A stretch of DNA of 60,000 nt, taken from Tubulanus polymorphus. Lineage: Eukaryota; Nemertea; Palaeonemertea; Tubulaniformes; Tubulanidae. The DNA lies in contig NC_134034.1 in the NCBI RefSeq assembly GCF_964204645.1, positions 1,116,001 to 1,176,000 of the forward strand, read 5' to 3'. Shown piece by piece: positions 59,956-60,000 of the stretch. Both the position numbers and the translations under genes were made by a program. The first letter of the stretch is position 1; each line of letters begins with the position of its first letter. A model generated the notes under the pieces. The model was given only the letters and a program-made list of their open reading frames with translations, was not told the DNA's origin and ran no database searches.

Positions 59956-60000
59956 TCGTAATGTTTATGTTATGCTAATATCGAGACCCGAGACGCGAGA

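Overview
The window is nuclear DNA of an animal. It has spliceosomal introns with GT/AG borders and supports one large multi-exon gene on the minus strand. The rest is dense tandem repeats and short mobile elements. A polycystin-1 family receptor-channel points to a metazoan. The repeat load, the CTCF-like motifs and the tRNA-derived SINEs suggest an invertebrate bilaterian, but nothing seen fixes the phylum.

Left third (about 2.3-20.7 kb): 21 consecutive exons of a polycystin-1-like gene, read right to left, ending at a TGA at 2339-2341. I joined the exons by matching splice phase at all 20 junctions. The result is one open frame of 6408 nt (2135 residues plus stop, with one extra leading base). 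In order it encodes extracellular REJ/GAIN-type sequence, an intact GPS autoproteolysis site, TM1, a PLAT domain, TM2-TM5 with a 316-residue disordered loop, TM6, the polycystin (TOP) domain, TM7-TM11 with a pore helix that lacks an acidic filter residue, a short coiled coil and a long acidic tail. The 5' end is missing: the first visible exon needs an upstream donor of phase 2 that I could not find.

Almost every intron holds its own minisatellite or a foldback/MITE-like element. Several introns are nearly all array from donor to acceptor. The same families recur outside the gene, often inverted: an ~80-bp unit with a CRE-like site at six places, a ~77-bp unit with a CTCF-like site and a hairpin at four, a ~58-bp unit at two, and arrays built on the core CTGTGGAACTGG at nine.

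Right two thirds (about 20.7-60 kb): no confident gene. This part has long pyrimidine/purine tracts, a ~1.7-kb 40-bp array (44.8-46.5 kb), a 39-copy 21-bp array that is open in one frame (53.9-54.7 kb), a CAG/CTG-type tract (42.5-42.9 kb), SINE and LINE tails, and CpG-rich unique islands. Two or three short exon-like pieces (37.4, 40.7 and 54.8 kb) are given with low confidence. It may be the 5' intron(s) of the polycystin gene or intergenic DNA. The most interesting signals are hammerhead-ribozyme-like cores in a large inverted repeat at 16.4-16.85 kb, CTCF-like motifs inside tandem arrays, and a MITE whose interior has expanded into a minisatellite.
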